NCBI RefSeq assembly: GCF_000374185.1
Contig: NZ_KB910518.1
Span: 2,241,687-2,305,686 of the forward strand
Direction of reading: 5' to 3'
From: Paenibacillus sp. HW567
GTDB lineage: Bacteria; Bacillota; Bacilli; Paenibacillales; Paenibacillaceae
DNA: 64,000 nt
Positions 24,932 through 33,691 of the stretch are shown here, piece after piece (position 1 is the stretch's first letter; each line of letters begins with the position of its first letter). The position numbers and the translations under genes were made by a program. The notes under the pieces are model-generated. The model saw only the letters and a program-made list of their open reading frames with translations, made no database searches and was not told the DNA's origin.

Positions 24932-25828
24932 ATGAAAGTTGGATTAATCGGACTAGGAAAAATGGGATTCAATCTCGGACAAAATCTGCTGGAGCACGGT
25001 CATGAGGTCGTGGCCTTTGACGTGAACAGCACTGCGGTAGCGGAGCTTGAAGCCAAAGGAGCAACGGGGGCAGAGAGCCTGACGGAGCTGGCTGCGAAGC
25101 TTGACGCTCCGCGAATCGCCTGGGTCATGGTTCCGCATACGTTTGTCGATTCCGTCATTGCCGAGCTGACACCGCTGCTGTCCAAGGGCGATATTATTAT
25201 CGAAGCCGGAAATTCCCACTACAAGGAGTCGATCCGACGCCATCAGGAGCTTGCGGAGCAGGGCATCTATTTCCTTGACGCCGGCACCTCCGGCGGGATG
25301 GAGGGCGCCCGGAACGGAGCCTGCTACATGGTCGGCGGCGATGAGGAGGCCTGGGCAATTGCCGAGCCGCTTTTCCGGGATACGTCTGTGGAGAACGGAT
25401 ATTTATTTGCCGGCAAGTCCGGCAGCGGACATTTCCTGAAGATGGTCCACAACGGAATTGAGTACGGGATGATGGCTGCCATTGGCGAAGGCTTTGAGGT
25501 GCTGGAGAAGAGCGGCTATGATTTTAATTTTGAAGAAGTGGCCCGGGTATGGAACAATGGCTCCGTCATCCGTTCTTGGCTGATGGAGCTGGTTGAACGT
25601 GCCTTTTCAAAGGATGCCAAGCTGGATGAAATCAAGGGAATTATGCATTCCTCCGGGGAAGGCAGATGGACGCTGGAGACCGCGTTCGACCTGCAGGCGG
25701 CTACGCCGGTTATTGCCATGTCGCTGCTGATGCGCTACCGGTCGCTGGAGACCGACACTTTTACCGGCAAGGTTGTTGCCGCCCTGCGCAATGAATTCGG
25801 CGGCCATGCCGTGGAAGCGAAGCAGTAA
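24932..25828 (+). CDS. gnd: 6-phosphogluconate dehydrogenase, short (NAD-type) form
   Basis: A 298-residue decarboxylating enzyme giving ribulose 5-phosphate. Rossmann motif GLIGLGKMGFNLGQNL at residues 4-19; substrate motif DAGTSGGMEGARNG; catalytic lysine region GSGHFLKMVHNGIEYGMM. The length and the lack of the long C-terminal helical domain place it with the short dimer/tetramer form, such as B. subtilis YqeC, generally NAD-preferring. GGAGGGG precedes ATG 24932. It is co-transcribed with zwf. Confidence 0.94.
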   Translation: MKVGLIGLGKMGFNLGQNLLEHGHEVVAFDVNSTAVAELEAKGATGAESLTELAAKLDAPRIAWVMVPHTFVDSVIAELTPLLSKGDIIIEAGNSHYKESIRRHQELAEQGIYFLDAGTSGGMEGARNGACYMVGGDEEAWAIAEPLFRDTSVENGYLFAGKSGSGHFLKMVHNGIEYGMMAAIGEGFEVLEKSGYDFNFEEVARVWNNGSVIRSWLMELVERAFSKDAKLDEIKGIMHSSGEGRWTLETAFDLQAATPVIAMSLLMRYRSLETDTFTGKVVAALRNEFGGHAVEAKQ

Positions 25829-25856
25829 GCTAAGTTAGCAGCACCGAGGCCCAAGA

Positions 25857-25904
25857 AGACCAGCATTTTCCGGCTTACGTTACGGAGATATGCTGGTTTT
25901 TTTG
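25857..25904 (+). terminator. terminator after zwf-gnd
   Basis: ACCAGCAT...ATGCTGGT arms followed by TTTTTTTGCG. Confidence 0.8.
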
Positions 25905-25989
25905 CGTGACTTGTAGGTATACCATGTATTTACAGAATTCTAGTAACATTTGTAACTGACGAGAATGCTAGAAATTGATAAATATAGTA

Positions 25990-26003
25990 TGAAAGCGTTT
26001 TTA
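25990..26003 (+). promoter_or_regulatory. cre-like catabolite operator
   Basis: TGAAAGCGTTTTTA fits the CcpA consensus TGWAANCGNTNWCA at 13 of 14 positions. It lies 23 bp before the start of the secreted FMN-binding-like gene, in a position expected to repress. Confidence 0.5.
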
Positions 26004-26026
26004 ATAACATCACTGGGGGTATGATT

Positions 26027-26578
26027 GTGAAAAATGTAACAAAATTAATGCTGGTAGCCGGTATTTCATTGGCGGTTGTGGGGATTGGCAATAGCGGTGC
26101 GCTGAATAATGTGTCTTCGGCAGCAAGTGCGCCTCTCAAAGTAGGACGGGTAGAAGCAGCGGCACATGGCAAGAAATGCTTCACGGTGGCAGTTGCGGCT
26201 GTTCAGAATGGAGTAATCGTTGCCGCTTCGCTGGATGATTATCAATTCCTGAGCTCAGATGTGGCAAAGGGCGTACCTAACTCCGACTCGGATTTCGGCC
26301 AGAATTACAAAGATCCCAAGATGGTGCTGGCTTCGAAGAAGGCCAATGCCAAATATTACAGCGAGCACATGAAAGAAGAAGCTAAATCGACGGTTTCTTA
26401 TGACAAGAACATGGCTGCCATTGAGAAATTTGCGACCGGCAAAACGATTAAATCGCTTGAAGCTACGCTCGCGAACAAGACCAAGGAGCAGATGGTTGAC
26501 GCTGTCAGCGGGGCTACACTTGTGGATACCCAGGGTTATCTGAGAGCGATTCTGGATGCTGCCAAGGCTGCAAAATAA
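26027..26578 (+). CDS. secreted FMN-binding-domain-like protein
   Basis: About 183 residues. GTG 26027 has GGGGG at 7 bp; the ATG at 26021 is too close to that site. An N-terminal signal peptide (LMLVAGISLAVVGIGN...SAASA) exports it. The body is Lys/Ala-rich, with a strand pattern TVAVAAVQNGVIVAASLDDY and the C-terminal motif DAVSGATLVDTQGYL. D-x-x-S-G-A-T is the site at which ApbE attaches FMN to threonine in RnfG/NqrC-type domains; the threonine is about residue 164. It could be an extracellular flavoprotein for electron transfer, but no partner redox gene is adjacent. The family match is inferred from the motif and layout. Confidence 0.7.
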   Translation: MKNVTKLMLVAGISLAVVGIGNSGALNNVSSAASAPLKVGRVEAAAHGKKCFTVAVAAVQNGVIVAASLDDYQFLSSDVAKGVPNSDSDFGQNYKDPKMVLASKKANAKYYSEHMKEEAKSTVSYDKNMAAIEKFATGKTIKSLEATLANKTKEQMVDAVSGATLVDTQGYLRAILDAAKAAK

Positions 26579-26607
26579 AGCTGTCTAATTCGATAAAGCG
26601 ACTACGG

Positions 26608-26645
26608 AACTCCTTTACGGCTATAGCTGTGGAGGAGTTTTTTGC
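26608..26645 (+). terminator. terminator after the FMN-binding-like gene
   Basis: AACTCCT...AGGAGTT stem followed by TTTTTTGCG. Confidence 0.8.
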
Positions 26646-26812
26646 GTGTCTTTGTATGGGCCGTTCGGATGGTAAGGGGTCTCAGCCTGAGGAACAGCCG
26701 ATCTGCCCTTGAGCCGTTCAGCCGTAATAATCCGTTCACCCTGAGTTCAAACTAATAAGGTAGAATAGGTAGATATAGGATGGGGAAATTTTAGGGGTTG
26801 GGGTGAACTGGC

Positions 26813-27496
26813 ATGGCGGTAGTTATGGTGGTGGATGATGAGTCGCATATCCGCGAGCTGGTGCGGCTTTTTCTGGAAGATGAGGGTATGGAAATTATTG
26901 AACAGGACAACGGTGCCGCGGGCTGGGCGTATTTTGAGAGCCATCCTGTTGACCTGATAATTATTGATATCATGATGCCTGGAATGGACGGATGGGAGCT
27001 GTGCCGGAAGGTGAGGGAGGCGGGAGACAAGCCGGTGCTGATGATTACAGCCAAAGGAGAGCCTGCCGATAAAATCAAAGGCTTTCGCCTGGGTACGGAC
27101 GATTATCTGGTGAAGCCGTTTGATCCGATGGAAATGGTACTGCGTGTCAAAGCGCTGCTGAAGCGTTACGGCATTTCTACTTCGCAGCTAATCAAGCTCG
27201 GCGCCATCACACTCGATAAAAAGAGCTATCAGGTTCTGTACAGCGACTCCGGCCAGTGGGCTGATCTGCCGCTGAAGGAATTTGAGCTGCTGTGCAAGCT
27301 GGCCAGCTATCCGGGACAGATTTTTACCCGCGATATGCTGATCCGTGAAATCTGGGGATATGAATATGATGGGGATGAACGCACCGTAGATACGCATATC
27401 AAGCGGCTGAGGGAACGTTTCCATAGCTACAGCGAGGATTTTCGCATTGTAACCCTGCGCGGGATGGGCTACCGGCTGGAGGTGCTTCGTGATTAA
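26813..27496 (+). CDS. OmpR/PhoB-type response regulator
   Basis: A 227-residue two-component regulator. Receiver domain (1-120): acidic pair D8-D9, phosphorylated Asp52 in IIDIMMPG, Lys101 in LVKPFDP. C-terminal winged-helix DNA-binding domain from about residue 130 (LPLKEFELLCKLASYPGQIF, DERTVDTHIKRLRER). The 3' end overlaps the kinase gene by 8 bp. It likely activates the downstream RND exporter in response to an envelope or toxic signal. Confidence 0.95.
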   Translation: MAVVMVVDDESHIRELVRLFLEDEGMEIIEQDNGAAGWAYFESHPVDLIIIDIMMPGMDGWELCRKVREAGDKPVLMITAKGEPADKIKGFRLGTDDYLVKPFDPMEMVLRVKALLKRYGISTSQLIKLGAITLDKKSYQVLYSDSGQWADLPLKEFELLCKLASYPGQIFTRDMLIREIWGYEYDGDERTVDTHIKRLRERFHSYSEDFRIVTLRGMGYRLEVLRD

Positions 27497-28859
27497 ATCC
27501 CTGTATGTCCGTGTGGTGTTTGCTTTTTTGGGCGCAGTTATTGTCAGTATTGTCATCGCCTCACTGGTAATCAACCGCCTCTTCATTGGAGAGATTAAAT
27601 CTGCAGTGCAGGAGAATATGATTGCCAGCGGTAAAACCATTATCACAGCGTATCAGGAAGCAGGCGGCGCCAATGTGGATGCCTTGATGAAAGGTATTAC
27701 CTCGCTTCCGCTGTATTCTGTCCGCATGTATGACAGTGAGGGAAGAGAGATTTATTCCAGCGGTGCAGCACCGGCGAAGCAAAAGGAGATTGAAGCGGAG
27801 CAATTAATGAATGTGCTGCAGGGAGGAGTGTACCGCAGTAAGATTCAGGAGAACCATTTAAGCATCGGCCTGCCTTTTAGCGTTGAAGGTTCACCGAGAG
27901 CCTTGTTCATTACACCTGAAATTTCCAAGATCATCAATATGATCGGCGGCTTTCTGAGGTCCCAGCTATTGTTCGTTCTGGGTCTGGGGAGTGTTCTCAT
28001 CCTGATCGCGGCCCGTTATATCGTGCGTCCGCTCCAGCAGCTTACCCGGGCGACCCGCAGAATGGCTAAAGGTGATTTCAATGTAAGCTTGCATACTAAA
28101 CGCAGCGATGAGATCGGTCAATTAACCCGGAGCTTCAATGTCATGGCCCGCGAGCTGGGTGAGCTTGAGGCGATCCGCAAGCAGTTCGTCTCCGATGTAT
28201 CCCATGAAATTCAGTCCCCGCTGACTTCAATCAAAGGCTTCACCCAGGCCTTAAAGCATAAGCAACTGGATGAGGCGAGCCGGATGCGGCTGCTGGATAT
28301 CATTGAGGAGGAGAGTGACCGGCTCTCCCGCTTGAGCGGAGATTTGCTGCAATTGTCGCTGCTGGAGTATGAGCATTTTCAACTGGAGCCCGTACGGTTC
28401 TCGCTGGATGAGCAGCTCCGAAAGACCGTCATTGCCCTGGAACCGCAGTGGTCTGCCAAAGCGATCCACATGGAGCTTCAGCTTGGACCTGTTGCTATTG
28501 TTGCCGATGAAGATAAGCTCAGCCAGGTCTGGAGCAACCTGCTCAGCAACAGCATCAAATTCACCGGACCAGGCGGTACGGTTGGCATATCGGCAGCCCA
28601 GAAGGGGAATGAGGTTCTGGTCAAGGTGACAGATAACGGCATTGGCATGCCGGGCGAAGAGCTGCTGCATATTTTCAAACCCTTCTATAAGCTGGATAAG
28701 GCGCGGGAGCGCAGAGCCGGCGGCAGCGGAATCGGACTTTCGATTGTTAAAAGAATCGCCGATTTGCATCATGCCCGGATTGAAGTCGAAAGCGAGCCGG
28801 GAGCGGGAACGACCATTTCTCTATGGCTGCCTCTAGTCTACGCTAAGCCCGAATTGTAA
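27489..28859 (+). CDS. membrane histidine kinase
   Basis: A 456-residue protein starting at GTG 27489 inside the response regulator gene. Transmembrane segment 1 at about 7-30, an extracellular sensor of about 125 residues, transmembrane segment 2 at about 158-178, HAMP (about 178-228). HisKA has His239 in the H-box SDVSHEIQSPLTSIKGF. The HATPase has N, G1 and G2 boxes (WSNLLSNSIKF, KVTDNGIGMPGE, GGSGIGLSIVKRI). The H-box has Gln-Ser where most kinases have Lys/Arg-Thr, a minor variant. It is cognate to the regulator at 26813. Confidence 0.95.
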   Translation: MIKSLYVRVVFAFLGAVIVSIVIASLVINRLFIGEIKSAVQENMIASGKTIITAYQEAGGANVDALMKGITSLPLYSVRMYDSEGREIYSSGAAPAKQKEIEAEQLMNVLQGGVYRSKIQENHLSIGLPFSVEGSPRALFITPEISKIINMIGGFLRSQLLFVLGLGSVLILIAARYIVRPLQQLTRATRRMAKGDFNVSLHTKRSDEIGQLTRSFNVMARELGELEAIRKQFVSDVSHEIQSPLTSIKGFTQALKHKQLDEASRMRLLDIIEEESDRLSRLSGDLLQLSLLEYEHFQLEPVRFSLDEQLRKTVIALEPQWSAKAIHMELQLGPVAIVADEDKLSQVWSNLLSNSIKFTGPGGTVGISAAQKGNEVLVKVTDNGIGMPGEELLHIFKPFYKLDKARERRAGGSGIGLSIVKRIADLHHARIEVESEPGAGTTISLWLPLVYAKPEL

Positions 28860-28860
28860 T

Positions 28861-28902
28861 CCCCAGTACACACTGGGTACAAATTCGGGTTTTATACTGG
28901 GG
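28861..28902 (+). promoter_or_regulatory. two mutually exclusive hairpins before the RND gene
   Basis: CCCAGT (28862-28867) can pair with ACTGGG (28872-28877), while the longer CCCCAGTA (28861-28868) can pair with TACTGGGG (28895-28902). Both use the same left arm. The segment lies right after the kinase stop codon and 25 bp before the RND start, so it may control how much exporter is made. Confidence 0.45.
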
Positions 28903-28926
28903 AGCACATAGAGGAGGGAGAAACCT

Positions 28927-31900
28927 ATGAGTTTCCTGAGTAAAATAAGTTTAAAAAATTCTGTGGCGGTCATGATTCTGTTCGTGCTTATCCTGGGCTA
29001 CGGCGCATTTTCTGCCACGCAAATTAAACAGCAGACCTTTCCCGACGTTGAATTCCCGGCTATATTCATCCAAGCCGTCAGTCCGGGGACCTCAACCGAA
29101 GAGATGGAGACGGAGATTACAGGGCCGATTGAAGACAGCCTGAAAAGCATCGCAGGCTACGATTCATTCACCAGCTCGTCCTCCGAGAATGCTGCGAGCA
29201 TCTCGATCCAGTTCCCGTTCGGCTCGGATATGGATAAGCAGTCGTCCGATATTGAGACCATGCTGGCAAAGCTGAATCTGCCGGACAATGCAAATGTTAC
29301 TGTTCACCGGCTGTCTGCCGGGGCGGCACCTATCTATGAGGCGGCGGTATTCTCCGCGAGCGATGACTCTGCCGGGCTGACCCGCAGGCTGCAGGATGAA
29401 ATCGTGCCGGCTATCCAAAAGCTGGCGGGTGTCAGCTCCGTCACCTTGAAGGGCGCACCTTCCCATGAGCTGCAGATTGTGGTGGATAAGGAGAAGGCCA
29501 GCAGCCTGGGGATCTCCCTCAGCAGCATCCAAAGCGCATTGCAGGGCATGAATTATGCACTCCCGCTTGGATCGGTCAACGAAAATGAGATCAACGTTCC
29601 AATCCGTCTTTCCGGTTCGGCGGCAACGCTGCAGCAAGTCAAGGATTTACCGCTCAGTCCGGCAGCGGGGGCGGGTATCGCTTCAGGCGGAGCCAGCGTA
29701 TCCGCAGCGGGCTTGCCGGGTATGGGCGCGTCAGCCGGCGGCGCTGCGAAGAGCGCAGGAGCTGCGGCTATGCAGCAGAATCCGTCCGCTGCTGCTCCTG
29801 CTATCAAGCTCTCGGACCTGGCGACGGTCACTGAGGTGTCCGAGGCTAAAGAGATCACCCGCTTCAACGGTGAAGCAAGCTATGTGCTTTCGGTGGTCAA
29901 GAATCAGGATGCCAATACGGCCGATGTGGCCGATGCGGTCCAGAGCCTGCTCGATTCCTATAGTAAGAATGTGGACATCCATGTGATTACGAACCAGGGC
30001 GACGAGATCAAAGAATCTGTGTCCTCGCTGATTCGTGAAGGGCTGTATGGCGCACTGTTCTGCATCATTATCATTTTCCTGTTTCTGCGGAATGTGCGTG
30101 CTACACTTATTTCTATTCTGTCTCTGCCGATTTCCATCTTTGCCACAATGGCAGTAATGAATCAACTTGGTTATACGCTGAATATCATGACCTTGGGCGG
30201 GATAGCCGTCTCCATCGGGCGGATTGTGGATGACAGTATTGTGGTCATTGAGAATATATTCAGATGGCGTCAGGAAAAAGGCAGCACCTTAAAAGGCAAA
30301 GAGCTGGTCTACAAAGCAACCAAAGAGGTAATCAGCCCGGTTTTCTCCTCAACGGTGGCTACGGTGGTAGTGTTTGCGCCTTTGGCTTTTGTCAGCGGCA
30401 TTATCGGCGAATTTTTCCGTCCGTTCTCACTGGCTGTTGTAATCTCCATCATCACCAGCTTGCTTGTAGCAGTTATGCTGATTCCTGTGCTGGGAGCCTC
30501 ATTCTTCAAGAACGTCAAGGAGCATAAGAGAGAGAGCCGTCTAGCAGGATTTTATAAAAAATTTATTGTGTCTGCCCTGAAGCGGAAGTGGCTTGTCTTG
30601 AGTCTCTCTATCGTGCTGCTGGCAGGTTCGCTCAGTACTATCCCGCTGCTCGGCGTGGCTTTTCTTCCGGCAGATTCCGTGCCTACGGCGTCCATACAGC
30701 TCGCACTTCCGGCTGGCAGCAGCATGGAGCAGAGCAATAAGGCCAGCCTGGAGGTGGAAAAATATATTCAGACACTTGAGAATGTGAAGAATGTGCAGGT
30801 GTCCATTGGCGGCTCATCAGGCAATCCGTTGATGTCTATGGGAAGCACGGCTAACCGGGCGACCATTGCTGTCCAATTCAACGATGGAACCGATATGAAC
30901 CAAGTTGTCGATAAAGCGAAAGCCGAGCTGCCTGCGCTGGTGTCGGCGAGCGTTACCGGAACAACCGTAGCTATCAAAGAAGGCGAGCAGCAGGGACTGC
31001 CATCCGGCAACAACATTGATGTGAGCCTGTATTCGAATAATGTTGAGGATCTGTCAAAGGCCTCCAAGCAGGTTGAAGACCTGATGAAGCGCAGCAGTGA
31101 TCTGAAGGACATCACCAATAATATGAATGAGGTGACTCCGAAATGGGAGCTGACGCTGAACCAGCAGGGAAAAGACGCCAAGGTTAGCCCATATGTCATT
31201 ATGCAGGCGGTGACAGAGCAGCTCAAGCCGGTGAATGCCGGGACATTCATGCTCGACAATAAAGAACAGTCGGTTGTATTGTCCTACCGCCAGCAAATCA
31301 CGTCACTCGACGAGCTGAAGCAGATCAAGATTGTCACTGCAGCAGGAATCAAAAACCTCAGCGAAGTGGCGGATGTTAACGTACAGGAAGCGTTAAGCAC
31401 AGTGAATCACAGCGACGGAAAGACCTATGCCCAGGTCAGCGGAACGGTCAAAGGAGAAGATACCGCTGCTGTTACCAAGACTGTCAAGGCAGATATTGCC
31501 GCTCTGACGCTTCCGGATAGTGTGGAGCTAAGCTATGGCGGGGGGCTTAAGATGATTACCGAGGGCTTCACCAATCTGGGTATTGCTATGGCTGTTGCAG
31601 TTGGCCTGGTATTCCTGGTGATGAGCGTTACTTTCGGCGGCGTGGTCACCCCGCTGATTATCCTGTCTTCTCTGGTATTTATTCCGGTTGGGGCGCTGGG
31701 TGCCTTGTTAATTACTGGGCAAGCCTTGTCGATGAGCGCAATGATCGGTATGCTGATGCTGGTGGGTATCGTCGTTACCAATGCTGTTGTACTGCTGGAC
31801 CGTGTGGAGAAGAACCGGAAGGCCGGGCAGCCTGTCCGTGAGGCTATCGTCGAAGCCAGCTCGACGCGTCTCAGACCGATTCTCATGACTGCGCTCGCCA

Positions 31901-32082
31901 CCATGCTCGCCCTGCTTCCGCTGGCCTTGTCCGGTTCATCCACGAGTCTGATCTCCGGAGGGTTGGCAGTTACAGTAATCGGCGGATTGTTCAGCTCTAC
32001 CCTGTTGACCCTGATTGTTGTGCCGGTCATCTATGAAATGGTCTGGAAGAACCGTAAGACAAAAGAGGTTGAGAATTTCTAA
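28927..32082 (+). CDS. RND family efflux permease (SwrC/YerP-like)
   Basis: A 1051-residue inner-membrane proton-driven exporter with the duplicated 6+6 membrane layout. First membrane segment near residue 12; the hallmark GGIAVSIGRIVDDSIVVIEN in TM4, with the Asp pair, near residues 425-445; second-half counterpart IGMLMLVGIVVTNAVVLLDR near 940-960. The first large periplasmic-type loop contains an Ala/Gly/Ser-rich insert (about residues 252-285) of low complexity. In Firmicutes such RND proteins export lipopeptides or drugs. No membrane fusion partner is adjacent. The start ATG 28927 follows GAGGAGGGAG. Confidence 0.93.
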   Translation: MSFLSKISLKNSVAVMILFVLILGYGAFSATQIKQQTFPDVEFPAIFIQAVSPGTSTEEMETEITGPIEDSLKSIAGYDSFTSSSSENAASISIQFPFGSDMDKQSSDIETMLAKLNLPDNANVTVHRLSAGAAPIYEAAVFSASDDSAGLTRRLQDEIVPAIQKLAGVSSVTLKGAPSHELQIVVDKEKASSLGISLSSIQSALQGMNYALPLGSVNENEINVPIRLSGSAATLQQVKDLPLSPAAGAGIASGGASVSAAGLPGMGASAGGAAKSAGAAAMQQNPSAAAPAIKLSDLATVTEVSEAKEITRFNGEASYVLSVVKNQDANTADVADAVQSLLDSYSKNVDIHVITNQGDEIKESVSSLIREGLYGALFCIIIIFLFLRNVRATLISILSLPISIFATMAVMNQLGYTLNIMTLGGIAVSIGRIVDDSIVVIENIFRWRQEKGSTLKGKELVYKATKEVISPVFSSTVATVVVFAPLAFVSGIIGEFFRPFSLAVVISIITSLLVAVMLIPVLGASFFKNVKEHKRESRLAGFYKKFIVSALKRKWLVLSLSIVLLAGSLSTIPLLGVAFLPADSVPTASIQLALPAGSSMEQSNKASLEVEKYIQTLENVKNVQVSIGGSSGNPLMSMGSTANRATIAVQFNDGTDMNQVVDKAKAELPALVSASVTGTTVAIKEGEQQGLPSGNNIDVSLYSNNVEDLSKASKQVEDLMKRSSDLKDITNNMNEVTPKWELTLNQQGKDAKVSPYVIMQAVTEQLKPVNAGTFMLDNKEQSVVLSYRQQITSLDELKQIKIVTAAGIKNLSEVADVNVQEALSTVNHSDGKTYAQVSGTVKGEDTAAVTKTVKADIAALTLPDSVELSYGGGLKMITEGFTNLGIAMAVAVGLVFLVMSVTFGGVVTPLIILSSLVFIPVGALGALLITGQALSMSAMIGMLMLVGIVVTNAVVLLDRVEKNRKAGQPVREAIVEASSTRLRPILMTALATMLALLPLALSGSSTSLISGGLAVTVIGGLFSSTLLTLIVVPVIYEMVWKNRKTKEVENF

Positions 32083-32111
32083 GAAAGGATGCTGAGGCAG
32101 GTGGGGATAGC

Positions 32112-32699
32112 ATGATTGCAGAATGGAAAGACCGGATTTATAGCATGCTGCCATTCGCTGCTTCTTTAACTGATACGATCATCGGGCAAATTCCGTGGCA
32201 TCAAGTGAATGCGCTGGCCGAACTGGGCGCAGGCACGGGTAAGCTGACGAAGCACCTTCAGGCTGCCAAACCGGATCATACCCAAGTGCTGCTGTTTGAG
32301 AAAAATCCGCTCAGAAGGAACAAGCTGAGAGTGAATTATCCCGGGTTTCTCTTTTTTCCTGATAGCCTGCGGCTTAAGCTGGCCTTGCACAACAGCGGCA
32401 TAAAGAAGCTGGATTGCATTGTGAGCGGTCTTCCGTTTGCCAGCTATACCCGGGTGATGCAGGTCCGGCTGATGGAGCAGATTGCAGCTTCACTCCGGGA
32501 CGGCGGGATATTTATCGCTTACCGCTATCCTCCCCATCTGGCATGGCTGATCCGTCAGGTCTTTCATCTGGAGCAGATCAAATTTGTTCCACTTCATTAT
32601 CCGCCTTCCTTGGTATATATTTGCCGGAAGAAGGCGGCAAACCGCCTTGGACCGCAGAGCGGTCTGCCCAGCTTCGCCGGGCATTCGCTAGACTATTGA
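32112..32699 (+). CDS. class I SAM-dependent methyltransferase, phospholipid methyltransferase-like
   Basis: A 195-residue cytoplasmic enzyme. The AdoMet motif I LAELGAGTGKLTKHL is near residues 36-50, an acidic motif II in LLFEKNP, and IVSGLPFASY corresponds to motif IV. The layout (short, motif IV xxGLPF) resembles PmtA or rRNA-adenine methyltransferase relatives acting on lipids. It follows the RND gene by 29 bp and shares its operon, so a role in modifying membrane lipids together with efflux is plausible but unproven. Confidence 0.8.
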   Translation: MIAEWKDRIYSMLPFAASLTDTIIGQIPWHQVNALAELGAGTGKLTKHLQAAKPDHTQVLLFEKNPLRRNKLRVNYPGFLFFPDSLRLKLALHNSGIKKLDCIVSGLPFASYTRVMQVRLMEQIAASLRDGGIFIAYRYPPHLAWLIRQVFHLEQIKFVPLHYPPSLVYICRKKAANRLGPQSGLPSFAGHSLDY

Positions 32700-32711
32700 A
32701 TCAAGTAATTG

Positions 32712-32764
32712 AAACAGCGACAGCAAAGGACGAATTAAAGTCCTAGCCTGCCGCTGTTTTTATT
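32712..32764 (+). terminator. terminator of the RR-HK-RND-methyltransferase operon
   Basis: AAACAGCG / CGCTGTTT outer stem with inner GGAC / GTCC and a T-rich end (TTTTTATT). Confidence 0.75.
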
Positions 32765-32978
32765 GAGTGTCTTCGCCGCTTCTGTACTCCAAAATATCAC
32801 CTGGCTGACAATCCAAAGTCTTACATATCGCTTCTAATGTTGACAAACGAACCGCTTTTGCTTTCCCGTTTTTCAGAATGGAAAGGTTCGCCATTGTAAT
32901 TCCAACCCTCTCCGAAAGCTCTGTTACGCTCATTTTTCGTTTTGCTAACATCACGTCAATATTAATAATAATTGCCAT
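32760..32978 (-). CDS. Cro/CI-type HTH regulator (YozG-like)
   Basis: About 72 residues, starting at ATG 32978 with GAGGTGA upstream; the frame is also open from a GTG at 32987. It is a single XRE helix-turn-helix: VMLAKRKMSVTELSERVGIT, NLSILKNGKAKAVRLSTLEA, ICKTLDCQPGDIL. This short type is regularly encoded right after a DUF2975 membrane protein, as here, where the two genes are separated by only a few bases. It probably represses its own operon. Confidence 0.88.
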   Translation of the reverse strand: MAIIINIDVMLAKRKMSVTELSERVGITMANLSILKNGKAKAVRLSTLEAICKTLDCQPGDILEYRSGEDTQ

Positions 32979-32988
32979 ATCCTTCACC

Positions 32989-33474
32989 TCAGACCGTTAA
33001 ATCATTTTCTGATTTTATGTTAATCGCTTCTTGTAGAAGCCGCTCGAGGATAGCAGCAAAAACGGCGATAACGAGCGAAGCAAAGATGATGATGAGTCCC
33101 ATTAATCCAATAGGAGGGTCAACCTTCTTCGCTATAAAATGAAAGAGCGGCAAACCTAATACATACAGACCACTGATTGTAATCGCACAGCATTTTATGT
33201 TCTTTAACGCCTTTACAGATAATTCCGAGAACGCTGTGTTCTCATCAACGTACCGTAAAAGATGGAAGGCCTGATAGAGAGCAAAGTAAAAAGGCACAGC
33301 CGCTCCATACATCACGATGAAAACGAGAAATTTCATTAAGGCAATATCTGGATACAAATTTGCTGCGAAATTCGCCATATGGGGCACTAAAAATATACAC
33401 AAAGCAAGCACTGCAATTCCAGCCAGAACAATAATTACCTTTAAGAAAGTGGTCGAATTTCGTTTAACATTCAT
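32989..33474 (-). CDS. DUF2975 membrane protein
   Basis: A 161-residue protein with four predicted membrane segments: VIIVLAGIAVLALCIFLVP, LMKFLVFIVMYGAAVPFYFA, a segment near residue 100 (ITISGLYVLGLPLFHFI), and LMGLIIIFASLVIAVFAAIL. The match to DUF2975 includes LRYVDENTAFSELSVKALKN between TM2 and TM3. It has a strong GGAGGAGGTG site before ATG 33474. It forms an operon with the XRE regulator. The function of this pair in bacteria is not established; the membrane protein may sequester or signal to the regulator. Confidence 0.88.
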   Translation of the reverse strand: MNVKRNSTTFLKVIIVLAGIAVLALCIFLVPHMANFAANLYPDIALMKFLVFIVMYGAAVPFYFALYQAFHLLRYVDENTAFSELSVKALKNIKCCAITISGLYVLGLPLFHFIAKKVDPPIGLMGLIIIFASLVIAVFAAILERLLQEAINIKSENDLTV

Positions 33475-33535
33475 TTACAACACCTCCTCCACTTATTTAA
33501 TGACAACATGATTTTAGCATATGATTTATCGTTTT

Positions 33536-33553
33536 ACAATAAACATATATTGT
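33536..33553. promoter_or_regulatory. inverted repeat upstream of the DUF2975-HTH operon
   Basis: ACAATA AACATA TATTGT, in a very AT-rich stretch 62 bp upstream of ATG 33474. Candidate operator for the XRE protein. Confidence 0.4.
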
Positions 33554-33691
33554 TTTTTAATATACTAATATTGTTATTTGAATATGTGATCTTCCGGACA
33601 AGATCAGGGATTCCCTGATGCTGCACTCTGTTGTACTATATATAAAGCTATACATTAAGCAGCTCCGGCAAATAGAAGAGGTGACAGCAGC

